Of a stretch of 64,000 nucleotides of DNA, positions 12,985 through 26,238 are shown piece after piece; within the stretch, counting starts at the first letter, position 1, and each line of letters opens with the position of its first letter. A model generated the notes under the pieces. The model ran no database searches. It was not told where the DNA came from and saw only the letters and a program-made list of their open reading frames with translations. Position numbers and translations under genes: made by a program. The DNA is from Limnoperna fortunei (taxonomy: Eukaryota; Mollusca; Bivalvia; Mytilida; Modiolidae), in the NCBI GenBank assembly GCA_944474755.1, contig OX104123.1, forward strand, positions 68,875,898-68,939,897. Reading direction: 5' to 3'.

Positions 12985-13262
12985 TGTTGTAGTTGCAGTA
13001 TTTTTTGGTTGTTGGTTCTGGAGTTTGCCGGTTTCTCGAGCTGCTGTAGTTGCTGTATCTTTGGATGTTGGTTCTGGAGTTGGCCGGTTTCTCGAGCTGC
13101 TGTAGTTGCTGTATCTTTGGTTGTTGGTTCTGGAGTTGGCCGGTTTCTCGAGCTGCTGTAGTTGCTGTATCTTTGGTGGTTGGTTCTGGAGTTGGCCGGT
13201 TTCTCGAGCTGCTGTAGTTGCTGTATCTTTGGTTGTTGGTTCTGGTGTTTGCCGGCTTCGAG
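12985..13262. repeat. Minisatellite, 56-bp unit, about 5 copies
   Basis: 'ctcgag' recurs at 13035, 13091, 13147 and 13203, a 56-bp period. The unit contains 'gctgctgtagttgctgtat' and 'ttggttctggagttggccgg'. The minus-strand 127-residue frame (12949-13332) and its plus-strand counterpart are by-products; the unit is not a multiple of three, so the amino-acid repeat changes from copy to copy. Confidence 0.9.
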
Positions 13263-13398
13263 CTTTGATTTTGTGGATTGTCTTTTTTTTTGACAGTTTA
13301 ATCGGTGTTCGGTATTTTGTTATTACCTTCATTTAACTACAAAAATATGTTCTCAATACAGGGATGACAAATTTCGTGTTTTTCTAATTCAGGATTAG

Positions 13399-13470
13399 AA
13401 ACCTTGATATTAAGGTCTCGTTGTTCGGTCGGACCTTGATATTAAGCTCATGTTGTTCGGTCGGTTTCCT
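13399..13470. repeat. Short tandem duplication
   Basis: The unit 'ccttgatattaag' followed by 'ttgttcggtcgg' is present twice. Confidence 0.75.
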
Positions 13471-13494
13471 TGCTGTTTTTCCTATTATAAGAAA

Positions 13495-13590
13495 CCCAGG
13501 CCGCGGATTATAGGCCCCGGAGGAGCCCAGTGCTTGGCCGATAGGGGATGCCTACGGCGGGGGTTTGTTCATTTATGATACTGACCGGTC
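13495..13590 (+). mobile_element. Dispersed repeat, family B, 5' fragment (tentative)
   Basis: 'gcccagtg', a 'ggataggggatgcc'-like block and 'gggggttt' occur in the same order as in the copies at 4285 and 15110. The similarity then stops. Divergent and short, so it could be chance. Confidence 0.35.
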
Positions 13591-15104
13591 ATAGTGATTG
13601 ATGTGTTTTGACTTTGTCACGTTACTTGTTTTATTTTATATTATGAACGAACAGATTTTCAAATTGAAACTACAATCAACTCTTTTAGAAATCTTTTATC
13701 GTTTAATAAAAAATATACAGTCCCAAGAAATTTATAAAAATCACCAAATCAAGGCTTTGAAAAACATTCTGTACATGGCTCCGCGTGTTTGTAACCTGCA
13801 GACCTAGAAATACACTCTGTACATAGCTCCGCGTGTTTGTAACCTGCAGTCAGATTTTTACATATAACTGCTAAGCTTATACAGCACATGTTTCCATATT
13901 TTGCATGAAATAACCAGTGTTTTTTATTGTAAAAGATTAGAAAAACAATCTAGTAAGTATTAATTATTTCATCGAAATTCAACATAAAAAATCTAGATCC
14001 CTCCCTTGTATATACGTTAAATTTAACTTTTTTCTTGTTCAGTATGATCATTGATCTTGTTTTATCACCTGGCAAGAGTTGACAGGTATATAATGAGTTA
14101 ATTAACACCCGAACATGTCCTGACAAACAAACAACACAAAAATAAATAACAAACAAACAAAAAACCAACACGACTGTCGTCTGGACACTACAGACGTTAA
14201 TCCGGGTACTTAATGTTGTTATCTGCATTGATCTACAATGACCGGATTAATTCCTAAATCTAGTTGAGTCATGTTACCAGTAAAAGTTAATCCTATAATT
14301 TATACTCGAATTAGTTTTTATTTTCGGATAACGTACTGATAGCCAGGTGATACCGTTATATTTGTGGAGGTAAGCAACAAGTCACGTGATATATTGAAAA
14401 TTTTAATAAGACGTTTTTTATGACTTAAGTATACCAATAAATCTGTTATGTCTCTTTAAAAGCCACTACATTGAAACCGTTCTTATGATCGTAAAATGAA
14501 AGTAATTTAGTGGGACAGAACGACATATTTATCTGTATCCAAGTATAAAACTGTTCCCGGACAAATACCTTAATTAATCCACCATTGAATTAGTTTCCTG
14601 ATTGTCCTTATTTTTCTATTTCTCGCGCGACTTGGATCTCTCCAACAAAACAACTCGAGATGATAAAAAGCGATATACAATTCTCACTCATAGTGAAATC
14701 TATAATTCTTTTATCATCGTCCTTATTTATATATTTCTCGCGACAAAGAAATTTTTCTTGAATTATGTTGAAAAAATATATTAAGATATTGTATTACCCC
14801 CCCCCCCCCCCACCCCCCACCCGACTCCGCAATATTCTTTGGTAAACCATAGCGTTTGACGGAAGACTGCACACTAATATATTTTGTTAAGCGAAATCAA
14901 ATTTACATCATAATTTATGAGTACAAATATAAACAATTTTATGCTTAAAAACACAGTTACTGTGAACATTCATGAAATTTGCATGTTTATATTCATTTTT
15001 GAAAATCGTGTAATTGAATTGGCAACAAAGACACAAACCTAAAATTATTTTCTTTCTTTGATATTGTGTGCTGATAAGAAGAGTATCTGACTGGCTTATA
15101 AGTA
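13591..15104. other. Intergenic DNA, nothing recognised
   Basis: There is a poly-C tract at 14797-14820 and a duplicated 'ctccgcgtgtttgtaacctg' at about 13780 and 13827. Short open frames have no family features. Confidence 0.45.
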
Positions 15105-15500
15105 CTTTTGGGCTAGGACCGTACGGTGGGGGTTCACAGTGCTCGACCAAGGGCTGCCCAGTGTCCCTATTTGGCGGGTAAGGGATGCCTTTTCGTTGGG
15201 GGTGTTGTCAGGTCATAATACGAAAAGTCTGACTGCGGACCACTGTCGGTAACGTGTCTGGTGACTTCCACGCTCCTGGCACGATAAAGACCACTATCGT
15301 AGATGTCGATAAGAAAATGCTCGTCGTTCCCCCCCCCCCCCCATACACCACACTTTTCCAGTGGCATCCAAAATTTGTGCGCTTTAGGTCTATATCTTTC
15401 CCGAATAGATTTATATCTTGTTAACTTGTTCTCTTCCTGAATACAGCTGAAATACTGTTCGCTGGACGTAAAGAAAATATACAATCAATTGATTAATGTA
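15105..15500 (+). mobile_element. Dispersed repeat, family B, copy 2
   Basis: This is the longest copy seen. It carries the shared blocks 'gcccagtgtccc', 'ggcgggtaagggatgcc', 'gttgtcaggtca', 'gactgcggaccac', 'ctcctggcacgataaagacc' and 'gtagatgtcgataag', a poly-C stretch, 'ccagtggcatccaaaa', and the 3' end 'aatactgttcgctggacgta' with a short caatcaatt tail. The minus-strand frame at 15167-15484 crosses it and is not a gene. Confidence 0.7.
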
Positions 15501-17030
15501 CCTTTGAGTATGAGAAATACAAACTCGAACTCGCAACCTCCGTGCAAAACGCCGGTGAGATTCTCATCAAAATCATTGTTGATTAGCAGACATATCGCAA
15601 TCAAAATGAGCCCTTAATTAATAACAGTTACCAAGGAGATGTCAATTGCATATACCGTCAGAAAGGAGATCATTTTTAACATTCGCCAAGGAGATCTTCA
15701 TTGCTGACAGTCGGAAAGGAGATCTCCGTTGATGACGTCATTACATTCACACGAATATCTCCCCATCACCGACAGTTGCTGGACGGACCTTCTAAGTTTA
15801 TTATCGGGTCATGGTAACATCCGGCTTGTATCTTTCACAAGCATGCACTGGAGTAGTTATTAGGTCAATATCAACATATATCATAACAGGAGCCTGGTCA
15901 TTACAAGTATTTACTGCATTCATAATTTAATAAGATTTGTCTTCAACAGGTAAGCTCTGGTGATGCATAAATAAAAAATAAGAATTCATTTGAAACGTAA
16001 CTGATTGTACAGGTAATAAATATTCTGAAGTTAATTAAAGAAGTTTAAATTTCATCTTAGTCGCGAGCTATCAATCTATCAACACGCGCTACTTTGACAT
16101 TTATATAGATATCCGAGACACCCCGAACAGATCGACTTTCGTTTCAATCGCTCACTTTAATCGTTGTAGAAAATCTTAGTATATCGTTATGGTTTAATAG
16201 ACAGACTCGGAGGTGTGCGGATAGCACACGCCATGACAAGGGGAAACATTCTTCATAGACTTTTCAAAGATAAAAGCTCACACACTTTAAATCTGTAATT
16301 TTAGTGACCCTCTGTAAAGGTTTCTGACTGTTATTTATATCATATAAACTTTATACTGTAGGTAAATGTTGTTGAATATAGAAAATATCAGATACGTGTT
16401 TGTCATTGATTTGTATTTGTAATTTATTATGCTTTCTATTTTCGCTTCAAATTTTAAAATACATTTAAATGTTTATACATTCCGTTTTATCCACTTGAAA
16501 TTGTATTCAATTGATTTTTTTTAAAGTGAAAGAACAATATTAAATAGATCAAAGCTTTCTATCCGGCAATCAATTTATCAGACAAACAACGATCAGATAA
16601 GAGAAATTCAAGCTATCCCAGGGGCCCCAATTGATTGTTTAGTATCGATCACCGATTGTCAAAAGTCAAATACTATTGTTAACAGCGTGTTAATAACAAT
16701 GGCATTGTCCGAGGATTATCGTAGAGTGTTAATTACACAGCCGTGCGTTGTTACTGCGGATTAATTCGTCATTTTTCACCTTAACGTTTTAATCTACAAA
16801 TTCCATTGAGTAATACTAACTGACAAGTGCCCGGTGACATTTATACCAAAAAATGAGACAGGACAGTATTTCGTTTGGAGTTGGCTGATTTTGCGTTTTA
16901 CTGTGTTTTCTGGACTTGAGAAGTCCATGACGTTTAATGCCGATAATTTAATACGAGCAGTCCGTAATAAAATACTATTATATGATGTAGTCCAATCAAT
17001 ATTTTATATTAGTTTGGGTTGTATGTCAAA
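15501..17030. other. Intergenic DNA, nothing firm
   Basis: Degenerate 'aaggagat' words recur at 15640-15730. A B-box-like stretch on the minus strand near 15511-15545 may be the remnant of a tRNA-derived SINE, but no A box or 3' tail supports it. No coding exon was recognised. Confidence 0.4.
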
Positions 17031-17310
17031 ACGACCGTGCCTTTACTTCTAGGGTTGGTTCTAAATCAGTCTATAATATAAGTAACGACCGTGCCTTTAC
17101 TTCTAGGGTTGGTTCTAAATCAGTATATAATATAAGTAACGACCGTGCCTTTACTTCTAGGGTTGGTTCTAAATCAGTCTATAACGACCGTGCCTTTACT
17201 TCTAGGGTTGGTTCTAAATCAGTCTATAATATAAGTAACGACAGTGCCTTTACTTCTAGGGTTGGTTCTAAATCAGTCTATAATATAAGTAACGACCGTG
17301 CCTTTACTTC
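17031..17310. repeat. Minisatellite, 54-bp unit, about 5.5 copies
   Basis: The unit is 'gaccgtgcctttacttctag', 'ggttggttctaaatcagtct' and 'ataatataagtaac'. One copy, starting at about 17141, lacks roughly 10 bp of the last block. Confidence 0.93.
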
Positions 17311-19745
17311 TATAATTGGTTGTTAACCAATGTTAAAGGGGATTTTTCCTAGACTCATACTTCGTACGCGTGTATGTAGCAACTTTAAACAAAGCGAGCC
17401 TCGATTAGTACTTTAAATACTATGCATCGTTCAGAATAATATAAAATACCGTTATTGCATGTTTATGTGACTATGCAAAAGGAAAATATTCACATTCACG
17501 TTGTATAGCTGTAAAAATAAATTATATAAACATTTTGGCTTTTGATGAACTTATTATTATTGTTTTATTCCGTTCTGTGGAAGTTATTTGGTTGCTGTAC
17601 AGAAATTATTTTGCCCAGTTAAAAATTCCGTGTCAAAATGAACCTTAAAATACCTTTGTGGTGGAACCAATTTTTAATACTAAAACGAAAAGTTCATGTC
17701 GCAGGGTTGTCGCTTGCATGGATGACAAATATAAGCTTGTTGGTTCCTGTTTGTTTATAACATGTTATAAACAGACTTGGGGATTTTTTGCAATTTAGTT
17801 CATATGCGGTTTGTAAATTACATATATTATTGAATGCACTGAGATGTTTGAACAGGGAAGTTTTCAATAAAATTTAAAGCAAGTTGCATCACGTTTTTAA
17901 ATACGGTATTGACTTAGATATTTGTTTGTGTACAAGAAGGACAAATTTTCAAAAACTTGCAAATCACCATTGATAATATTAAAATTTGTTGAACCACTTA
18001 ACGGTTTATGCAAATCTAAAACACAAACTAATTGAAATTCTTTCGATCAAGGTAAGCACTGTATATATATAACTCCACACGCTCTATGTCGCCGTGGGAT
18101 TCCCTCGTCTGTGGGTGATCTGGGTGGGTGTGGCCTTCCATTGTCAATGCCTTGATTGACAGAAATCGATAACAGGTAACGCTACGGGTCAATGGTCACC
18201 ACGTGGGTATAGTATTATTACGACAAGTTCAGGTGCTTGTGAATTTTAGATAATACCGTTAGAATTTACCTGAGTTCTCATACATGACAGAAACTCAGGG
18301 AATGCTATATGGATTTATTAGTAATCATATGAGAGGAAAAAAGAATGAAGTTGCATTTCAAAGGTAGGGTTTTTATTAATTATAGTTATTATTTTGTTTC
18401 TGTGATTAAATTTTTAATTTTTTAATTGGCAGTTTTTGAGATCATAAATTTAAGTTTTTTTGTATGGATAAATTTAAATTTTTTTGTATGGATTGTAGAT
18501 ATATTTCACATGCAAACAGTTAATGATTCCTTTGAAGCGAATAGCTGTAATCATTTGAAAGTGTCATCAGTTATAAGTAATAACTCAAACACTGTTGGCT
18601 TCAGGTCATGATTGTGGTTGGTCGATTCAGATTCCGAGAGCTAAAACTCCGTACTCACACACAGGGTTTCTGAATGGAATACAAAGCCCATCCCCTCTCA
18701 AACGTTTTCCACGCAATAGACCAAATTAGAACAAATATAAAAAAAACCGTAATAATTATTTAGTGAGTCTGTCCGTAACAGATAAAAAAAAACAGTGATC
18801 ATGATTTAGCGAGTCTGTCTGTAACAGGTTAATTGTAAGGATTTCTCATGCAAACAGAAAAATGAAGGTAATAACAAAAAATAACAAATTGTCAAAAAAA
18901 GACAATCAAATTAAAGTGCAAGAAACCGGCAAATTTTATAACCACTAAAAAAGCAACTCCAGTGTGCGAGGTGGAAAACCGTTGATCATACGCTTGACAT
19001 ATCTGTATTGAAAGACGTGTTTTTAGTGAAATATTTTTTAGTAGATATGTTTAATAATTTATCAGGTTTAATATACAGTTTTAAAAGGTATTTTAACCCT
19101 TAAAAAGTTCATTTTAATTTATCAATGTCCGCTAATCTTGGATAAAACTCGATACTTTTATTATTTGCGATAAAATCAATTAATCGATTTGTTCTGTTAA
19201 TATCGATAGATAATGGGGATTTATTATGTTCCAAATTTATCAGAATTCAAGGACTATTATTTTACAAGCTCTGATTTGCAACAGCGATAAGAAAAGATTA
19301 CTATAGTACGCGCCGCGACTGTTACCTGTATTTACCTATGTTCAGGTAGGGTATTAATCCGCGGACAGACAACATCAAATTCTATTGATTTTACCGTTAT
19401 TTAAATTGACAAATTACGATGTCTACATAGAAAATGAGTTTAGTTAAATAGACAAAAACTAATAAAACGTGTCCTGACACCTCAGACAACCAATCATTAT
19501 CCAAGGGAACGTGTGTGATATTCAATAACGGTGACCGTGTTGACGTTAGTTTATGGAGTAAATAACGGGTTATTTTAGCGTACCTATTCTGCATTAAAAT
19601 GACTTGCAATTATAAAGAAAAAGTAACAATATTTTATATAAAAAAAATACGTTTGAGAGCAGTATTTTTTCATTTATATAGAAAAAATTATTTTATTCAT
19701 TAGTCAAAGCGGAAAAGATAAATTAGTTAATGTAAAAAATAAACC
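17311..19745. other. A+T-rich intergenic DNA, no feature seen
   Basis: Short open frames such as 18426-18611 and 19397-19609 show no conserved composition, splice context or family motif. Confidence 0.45.
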
Positions 19746-19860
19746 TCTGGAAGGTCGGGGTTTTTTATCGTGTACTCCGGTTCCCCCCCCCCCCCACCCC
19801 TTTTAATAAAAACTAGACGATATAGCAGACAAATGGCTGAAAATTAAACAACAACAAACA
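19746..19860 (+). mobile_element. tRNA-SINE, 3' fragment
   Basis: 'ggtcggggttttttatc', 'gtactccgg', a C-run, 'aataaaaactagacg.atatagc' and 'gctgaaaa' match in order the central and 3' part of the full SINE at 57315-57575. The tRNA head is missing, and the tail is a caacaacaaaca run. Confidence 0.7.
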
Positions 19861-20436
19861 ATACAAATAAAGATGATGTATACAGTTTGTTCTAGGTTAA
19901 AATATATTGTTGTCATTACGCAAAGGAATGTTTCTTGTAGCAGCATGTAAGGAATGTGTCACGTGGTCTCAGTGTTCTCCTGATCCTGAAACAAGATGGC
20001 TCAACATACAAAAACGCATTATGATAGTCTAAAATTACAACATGTAATAGTTACCTTAGCATCATTGCTGTATTATTAATTTTAACATGCAACATTATGA
20101 CGTAATACGATACAGCGGAGATACAGTGAAGAACAATGATGAGCTAAATCGCACAACTAGATCTGGGTATTTCATGGGTAGTTTCACATGTAATTATAAT
20201 TTACACCTGTTTATAGGTGTCTTTGATATCCGACCATTTCAATTACAGGTGTTTTAACATGTAACAAGTGTAACCCCAGTGAAGTGGCACTAACGCGCTG
20301 TGACAGGTGCTTGGAAACAAGCGTTAACACTTATATAACGATATATGAACCACTGCCGTCATATTAATCTGAGCTAGGAGATTATGATTCGTCCTTTATT
20401 TTTATTATATGCAAACTTAAAGTTTCTTTTTGCTGA

Positions 20437-20598
20437 GCGTTTGTCGGTGGACCCGCGTAATCCTATTCCCCCGTAGCGTTTGTCGGTGGACCCGCGTAAT
20501 CCTATTCCCCCGTAGCGTTTGTCGGTGGACCCACGTAATCCTATTACCCCGTAGCGTTTGTCGGTGGACCCGCGTAATCCTATTACCCCGTAGCGTTT
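20437..20598. repeat. Minisatellite, 39-bp unit, 4 copies
   Basis: 'gcgtttgtcggtggaccc' recurs at 20437, 20476, 20515 and 20554. At 13 codons per unit both strands stay open (63 and 80 codons). These are repeat by-products. Confidence 0.93.
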
Positions 20599-20779
20599 CT
20601 GTATTCATCTACATGGTACGAAACAACTGTCTTCGGAGACCATTATGTTTCGCCCTGTATATTTCAGCTTGAAAAACATGTTTAAGCATTGCACATAATA
20701 ATGTATGTTTACCACTAGTGCGTCTTGTTCCTGCGCGATTCAGCCGATATCTATGTCACCAAATGATATTTTAAACACA

Positions 20780-23362
20780 TAGGTTTGATTATGGATTCAC
20801 CGACTGGCAGAATTTATGTTACATCATTCTTATGAGTGACAATGGACTCACCGACTCGCACTATTCCCTGTTACGCAGGGTTTGACTATAGACTCTCTGA
20901 CACCCATAAATCCCTTTAACGCAGGTTTGACTATAGACTCTCTGACACCCATAAGTCCCTTTAACGCAGGGTTTGACTATAGACTCTCTGACACACATAA
21001 GTCCCTTTAACGCAGGGTTTGACTATAGACTCTCTGACACCCATAAGTCCCTTTAACGCAGGGTTTGACTATAGACTCTCTGACACCCATAAATCCCTTT
21101 AACGCAGGTTTGACTATAGACTCTCTGACACCCATAAGTCCCTTTAACGCAGGTTTGACTATAGACTCTCTGACACCCATAAGTCCCTTTAACGCAGGGT
21201 TTGACTATAGACTCTCTGACACACATAAGTCCCTTTAACGCAGGTTTGACTATAGACTCTCTGACACCCATAAGTCCCTTTAACGCAGGGTTTGACTATA
21301 GACTCTCTGACACACATAAGTCCCTTTAACGCAGGTTTGACTATAGACTCTCTGACACCCATAAGTCCCTTTAACGCAGGGTTTGACTATAGACTCTCTG
21401 ACACCCATAAGTCCCTTTAACGCAGGGTTTGACTATAGACTCTCTGACACCCATAAGTCCCTTTAACGCAGGTTTGACTATAGACTCTCTGACACCCATA
21501 AGTCCCTTTAACGCAGGGTTTGACTATAGACTCTCTGACACACATAAGTCCCTTTAACGCAGGTTTGACTATAGACTCTCTGACACCCATAAGTCCCTTT
21601 AACGCAGGGTTTGACTATAGACTCTCTGACACCCATAAGTCCCTTTAACGCAGGGTTTGACTATAGACTCTCTGACACCCATAAGTCCCTTTAACGCAGG
21701 TTTGACTATAGACTCTCTGACACCCATAAGTCCCTTTAACGCAGGTTTGACTATAGACTCTCTGACACCCATAAGTCCCTTTAACGCAGGGTTTGACTAT
21801 AGACTCTCTGACACACATAAGTCCCTTTAACGCAGGTTTGACTATAGACTCTCTGACACCCATAAGTCCCTTTAACGCAGGGTTTGACTATAGACTCTCT
21901 GACACACATAAGTCCCTTTAACGCAGATTTGACTATAGACTCTCTGACACCCATAAGTCCCTTTAACGCAGGGTTTGACTATAGACTCTCTGACACCCAT
22001 AAGTCCCTTTAACGCAGGGTTTGACTATAGACTCTCTGACACCCATAAGTCCCTTTAACGCAGGTTTGACTATAGACTCTCTGACACCCATAAGTCCCTT
22101 TAACGCAGGGTTTGACTATAGACTCTCTGACACACATAAGTCCCTTTAACGCAGGTTTGACTATAGACTCTCTGACACCCATAAGTCCCTTTAACGCAGG
22201 GTTTGACTATAGACTCTCTGACACCCATAAGTCCCTTTAACGCAGGGTTTGACTATAGACTCTCTGACACCCATAAGTCCCTTTAACGCAGGTTTGACTA
22301 TAGACTCTCTGACACCCATAAGTCCCTTTAACGCAGGGTTTGACTATAGACTCTCTGACACACATAAGTCCCTTTAACGCAGGTTTGACTATAGACTCTC
22401 TGACACCCATAAGTCCCTTTAACGCAGGGTTTGACTATAGACTCTCTGACACCCATAAGTCTCTTTAACGCAGGGTTTGACTATAGACTCTCTGACACCC
22501 ATAAGTCCCTTTAACGCAGGGTTTGACTCTGACACCCATAAGTCCCTTTAACGCAGGGTTTGACTATAGACTCTCTGACACCCATAAATCCCTTTAACGC
22601 AGGGTTTGACTATAGACTCTCTGACACCCATAAATCCCTTTAACGCAGGTTTGACTATAGACTCTGTGACACCCATAAGTCCCTTTAACGCAGGGTTTGA
22701 CTATAGACTCTCTGACACACATAAGTCCCTTTAACGCAGGGTTTGACTATAGACTCTCTGACACCCATAAGTCCCTTTAACGCAGGGTTTGACTATAGAC
22801 TCTCTGACACCCATAAGTCTCTTTAACGCAGGGTTTGACTATAGACTCTCTGACACCCATAAGTCCGTTTAACGCAGGGTTTGACTATAGACTCTCTGAC
22901 ACCCATAAGTCCCTTTAACGCAGGGTTTGACTCTGACACCCATAAGTCCCTTTAACGCAGGGTTTGACTATAGACTCTCTGACACCCATAAGTCCCTTTA
23001 ACGCAGGTTTGACTATAGACTCTCTGACACCCATAAGTCCCTTTAACGCAGGTTTGACTATAGACTCTCTGACACCCATGAGTCCCTTTAACGCAGGGTT
23101 TGACTATAGACTCTCTGACACCCATAAGTCCCTTTAACGCAGGTTTGACTATAGACTCTCTGACACCCATAAGTCCCTTTAACGCAGGTTTGACTATAGA
23201 CTCTCTGACACCCATAAGTCCCTTTAACGCAGGTTTGACTATAGACTCTCTGACACACATAAGTCCCTTTAACGCAGGTTTGACTATAGACTCTCTGACA
23301 CACATAAGTCCCTTTAACGCAGGTTTGACTCTGACACCCATAAGTCCCTTTAACGCAGGGTT
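20780..23362. repeat. Satellite-like array, 45/46-bp unit, about 55 copies, with higher-order structure
   Basis: The unit is 'tttgactatagactctctga', 'caccca/cacaca', 'taagtccctttaacgcagg(g)'. Variable sites (ggg or gg; ccc or aca; aag or aaa) recur in the same order about 592 bp apart, that is 13 monomers. A 5-monomer sub-period is visible at 21355-22420. Three monomers, near 22520, 22925 and 23325, share the same internal deletion. Strongly diverged monomers lie at the left edge (20780-20880). The many small open frames inside are by-products. Confidence 0.95.
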
Positions 23363-26172
23363 CTTAATCGATCAGAAGTTTTTGTTTGTCATACTATTCA
23401 CTCAATGCATTCTAAACACACATTAAACTTCCCGCGTGGAACACGATTTATGAACACACGATTAAAGTTTCAATTTTAAAACGATTATGTACTTTACATA
23501 TTATCTGCAACTTCTATATTTAAATCACGGAATTATATGTACTATTAATACCACACGGAACTGGTAACTAGTAATTAATGAGGGGAAGAACAAGGTGAAC
23601 CTAATAGAGCCCCTTTATTTTACCTTTATCTATCAGGGGTACATTTTAATAGAAAACTGTTTTCAGCACTGGCTACAACGTTTAGCGGTTCTTCCATTTA
23701 AAAATAATTAACATCTAATCTAGCACTTTAATCTGTCAACATGTCCGGGCTGTTTTGGGGAAAATTATTGTACGACTTGTTAAAATGTGCGTACCCTTTC
23801 CAGGTAACAGTTCAATATTACTTAAAATTTTACCAAACAATTTCTCTGCACTGTCACGCATAGAGAATTAACTAAACTTGCTGACAAAATGTTTTAACAG
23901 CTACAGAGAAAGGGCCTATACTTTGTCAATGGTGGCATTGATTACCTAATTGTAAAGTCACTCTCGATCAATTAAACAATTTTGTTACAACAATATCTCA
24001 TTCTGTCCTCCATAATGTTTCACTTTTATATGAACAATATTTAGTTTAATATATCAAACAATACCAACTGTATTGGTCTCACGGTTAATGCTTGTGAACA
24101 CATTCCCATTCATCGTTTTAACAAACGCAAAGACTGTCTGATTTAATGGTACAGGGTAGATACAGTTACGCTGGGTCATTTAAGCGCTTGAATTCAATAC
24201 CAGGGTAGATATACACAACCAATACACATTATTATAAATTTGATTCATGACCACAAATGAAAGATTTCTTTGTGAATATGTGAATATAAAGAAATGTACG
24301 AAATCTTATGATTTTAGGTATTAACAATTGTTACGCCTGGCTGGATTTCAATAGGGAGCCGTTATTTTCCCATAAGTTTTATAAAGGTTGCGTTTTGCTT
24401 GTATAACATGTTATCACGGTGAATAAACCTATATAAAAGCTGATTGAATTCCGTGAAAGACGTCTATGTAAATACATTTTTTGTGCATTTTCTTTTTTAC
24501 CTGCTCTTTGTAGTGACAGAGAACTAATGTTTACCATTCAGACTTATTCTGGTATGTCTTAAGCTTTAATATTTGTATTGTGGGCAAACCGTAGGAACAC
24601 TTTAATTTATAAATATTTCGTGTGATACAACATTTAAACATTAAATTCAATACTGCAGGATATAATCATATGCTACAGGTGTTTCACAGAGGTCCGCGTT
24701 CAGTGGCTGAATACCGTCTACATCAGCACAATTTTAATTGAAAAAATTTAATGTCTGCATTTAAATGTTTACAAAACAAACATTAAATCAACTAACTATA
24801 TCTATGACTCAATATAAACTATCTGTATTTATCTTGTACCAAATTTGAATGAAATGCATTCAAAACAAATAAGAACCTCCTGGGAAATGCGATCGCGTAA
24901 CAATAACGACACATTCTTGTCTTACAACTATTTACGACCAACAAACATAGAAATTTAATACAGCACATTTGCTATGGGAGACGATGAAGATATTGTTTAA
25001 CAGCACTGCCTCCATTCAGCAAGGCGGTCTATTAGTTCCACTTTATTTAATTATAGACGTTATAAAATGTAACCTTTGACCTTTGTTAGTAACAAGGAAT
25101 ATATATCAATAAAATTTGTAAGGAAAAAGATACAATTGTTAGAGGATATCGGTATTAATTGTGTTTTTCACCGCACTGCGTAAATACAAACATGCGATAT
25201 GCGACACGGTTCTGGCGTACAGATAAAACTTAAGGGAACCAGTTTTGTGATGCAGATAAAATCCTGATTACTTATCCGGAAATAAATCGGTTTATCAGAC
25301 ACCCAATAATTTATGGGAAATATTTGATTGAGAAATATAATACCGATTTAAATTTGTATTGATTTTATCGATTTAACAGTCTAATGGTAACAACAATACA
25401 CGAATACGATACAGACTTGTGCAACGACTATTTTTAGATTTTATTATTTTAATTTAAACGATTTTTCGCAATGAAGCGTTAATATTTACCGAAAGTTGTA
25501 ATATCTACGTTAAAGTATGTACGCTGTTTTTTGTATGTATTATTTATTTGATTTAGATAATTTACCTGTGTGACGTCACAGACTGTAGAACAAAATATAC
25601 TCCAATCAATTCAAATAATTTAGCGAAATTCTGGGGAAATTAAATACTAGTAATCAGAATTTAAAGATATTAAGCACGACTATAACAGATGAATTCCTTT
25701 GTTATTCATTTTCTCCCGATTTTGAGTGATAAGATGTAATTATTGAACATCTTCAATGGGACAGGGTTTCAGGTGCTGTTTAAGCGACGATTAACTAAAA
25801 GCTCCTTACATAATTTATACTATCATCCGATTAATAGAAGCTCAATGGGTTCTGAAACAAAAGTAATACCATTTAATTACTAGTAGTTAGGAATGCTCAC
25901 CTGGGCAAACATTTAAATGATTGAAATATTTTAAATAATATATGAGGATCATCACGGATACCGTTATTTGAGCGGAGATGATGAAAAAGATAGCAAATTC
26001 AATATCCGTAAAAATAGTGCTGTTCTAGTCACCTATAACGGTCGGTGAATTGACCTAAAACGGATTGGAGATTAAAAATAAACTGTATTTGTGAATATTT
26101 ATGTGTTTTTTATTACGATTCGACAGTAGTTATCTTTTTTTTTTCTCAAAACTTTGACGTTTCTTTTTGTAG
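23363..26172. other. Intergenic DNA upstream of the gene; promoter not identified
   Basis: A+T-rich, with no array or transposon end seen. A pyrimidine-rich tract from about 26133 to 26170 ending in AG (26171-26172) looks like a splice acceptor. If so, an untranslated first exon lies somewhere upstream, but I could not locate it or a TATA box with confidence. Confidence 0.4.
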
Positions 26173-26181
26173 TATAATTTG

Positions 26182-26238
26182 ATGTATCAGAGAACAAAGA
26201 TTCGATGGAAAAACAGAATTCAATGCTCGTGTCGTTAA
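26182..26238 (+). promoter_or_regulatory. Short upstream ORF overlapping the gene start (candidate)
   Basis: An ATG at 26182 opens an 18-codon frame that stops at 26236-26238, after the main ATG at 26205 and in another frame. If the leader continues from the acceptor at 26172, scanning ribosomes would meet it first, which usually lowers translation of the main frame. This is inference; the leader is not proven. Confidence 0.35.

Noticed and set aside
12949..13332. 127-codon minus-strand Gln/Thr-rich frame as a gene
   Set aside because: The 56-bp unit is not a multiple of three, so the peptide repeat drifts between frames; it is a product of the array.
15511..15545. Minus-strand tRNA gene or SINE head
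   Set aside because: Only a B-box-like stretch is visible; there is no A box at the right distance and no SINE tail.
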